A stretch of 14,379 bases of DNA from JBBSDV01 sp038240335 (GTDB taxonomy: Bacteria > Chloroflexota > Dehalococcoidia > DSTF01 > JACRBR01): contig JBBSDV010000077.1 of assembly GCA_038240335.1 (NCBI GenBank), forward strand, positions 1 through 14,379, read 5' to 3'. The notes under the pieces were generated by a model. It was not told where the DNA came from. It was given only the letters and a program-made list of their open reading frames with translations, and searched no databases. Positions within the stretch are counted from its first letter, which is position 1. Each line of letters starts with the position of its first letter. This document shows, piece after piece, positions 14,144 through 14,379 of this stretch. The translations under genes and the position numbers were made by a program.

Positions 14144-14379
14144 ATGGTCGAGAAGGCGCAACCGGTGACGAAAGAGGGCCTCGCAAAGATCGAGGAGGAG
14201 TTGCTGCGCCTCGAATCGACGCGGCGGCGTGAGGTCGCGGAGAAGATTCAGCAGGCGAAGGAGCTTTCGAGCACCCAGAACAACGCCGAGTACGAGGACG
14301 CGAAGAACGAGCAGGCGATGGTCGAAGGGCGGATCGCGCAGCTCAAGAGCCTGTTGATGAACGCGACGATCATTGACGA
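14144..14379 (+). CDS. greA: GreA-family transcription factor, N-terminal coiled coil (truncated by window edge)
   Basis: The first 78 residues are visible and the gene runs off the window; a full GreA is about 155-160 aa. The text matches the GreA N-terminal coiled coil: VTKEGLAKIEEEL, RRREVAEKIQQAKEL, NNAEYEDAKNEQAMVEGRIAQL, MNATIID. GreA enters the secondary channel of RNA polymerase and stimulates cleavage of backtracked RNA through two acids at the coiled-coil tip (Asp41 and Glu44 in E. coli). Aligning on N-A-E-Y, those positions are Ser43 and Asn46 here, so both acids are missing. It may be a cleavage-deficient paralogue (Gfh1-like in effect) or rely on other residues. The ATG is preceded by an AAGGGGGG Shine-Dalgarno. 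Expression is probably set by the leader terminator. Confidence 0.85.
   Translation, partial: MVEKAQPVTKEGLAKIEEELLRLESTRRREVAEKIQQAKELSSTQNNAEYEDAKNEQAMVEGRIAQLKSLLMNATIID

Noticed and set aside
1..14379. CRISPR arrays, tRNA/rRNA genes, insertion sequences with transposase, phage genes
   Set aside because: None is visible: no regularly spaced identical repeats, no cloverleaf-like or rRNA sequence recognised, and no transposase or integrase motif in any frame.

Overview
The window is GC-rich, densely coding bacterial DNA. Chloroflexota (a Dehalococcoidia- or Thermomicrobia-like lineage) is my best guess. The reasons are the style of GreA, the CAP-domain and GH18-like secreted proteins with a single N-terminal membrane anchor, an ECF sigma/RskA pair, and the very GC-rich hairpin repeats between genes. 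This is inference from protein style, not from a marker gene; a deep-branching actinobacterium such as a Rubrobacter relative is the main alternative. No rRNA, tRNA, CRISPR array, transposase or phage gene is visible.

Layout. (1) Positions 102-3980, plus strand: a crotonase-family protein, a PLP aminotransferase, a lipoprotein of unknown function and a metal-dependent amidohydrolase. They are joined by 1-4 nt stop/start overlaps, except that a 218-bp inverted-repeat element (2169-2386) sits between the aminotransferase and the lipoprotein body. (2) 4046-5134, minus strand: a membrane-anchored CAP/SCP-domain protein with four internal 19-residue repeats and a proline-rich stalk. It is divergent from (3) 5574-6940, plus strand: an ECF sigma factor and its RskA-type membrane anti-sigma factor, overlapping as GTGA. 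(4) 7225-8587, plus strand: a CTP:inositol-1-phosphate cytidylyltransferase-like protein overlapping a CDP-alcohol phosphotransferase. This is the enzyme pair of di-myo-inositol-phosphate synthesis, and it sits behind a consensus TTGACA element. (5) 8702-9851, plus strand: two different FMN-binding split-barrel (PPOX-like) proteins. (6) 9858-9996: a compact intergenic element with nested hairpins; a diverged copy of part of it lies at the very start of the window. (7) 11848-9997, minus strand: a left-handed beta-helix acetyltransferase and a DegT/WecE-type sugar aminotransferase, a WbpD/WbpE-like pair for a diacetamido or amino sugar. (8) 13777-12086, minus strand: a membrane-anchored GH18-like protein whose catalytic glutamate position holds histidine. 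(9) 14144 to the edge, plus strand: the N-terminal half of a GreA-family factor. It has a strong sigma-70 promoter followed immediately by an intrinsic terminator in its leader.

The most interesting points are at the right edge. The greA-like gene has a promoter-terminator-gene arrangement resembling the E. coli greA leader that makes GraL RNAs, and the encoded protein lacks both acidic residues of the coiled-coil tip that drive transcript cleavage. Next come the inverted-repeat element next to the lipoprotein signal sequence, and the split inositol-phosphate solute enzymes. All functional calls come from reading motifs by eye; no searches were run.
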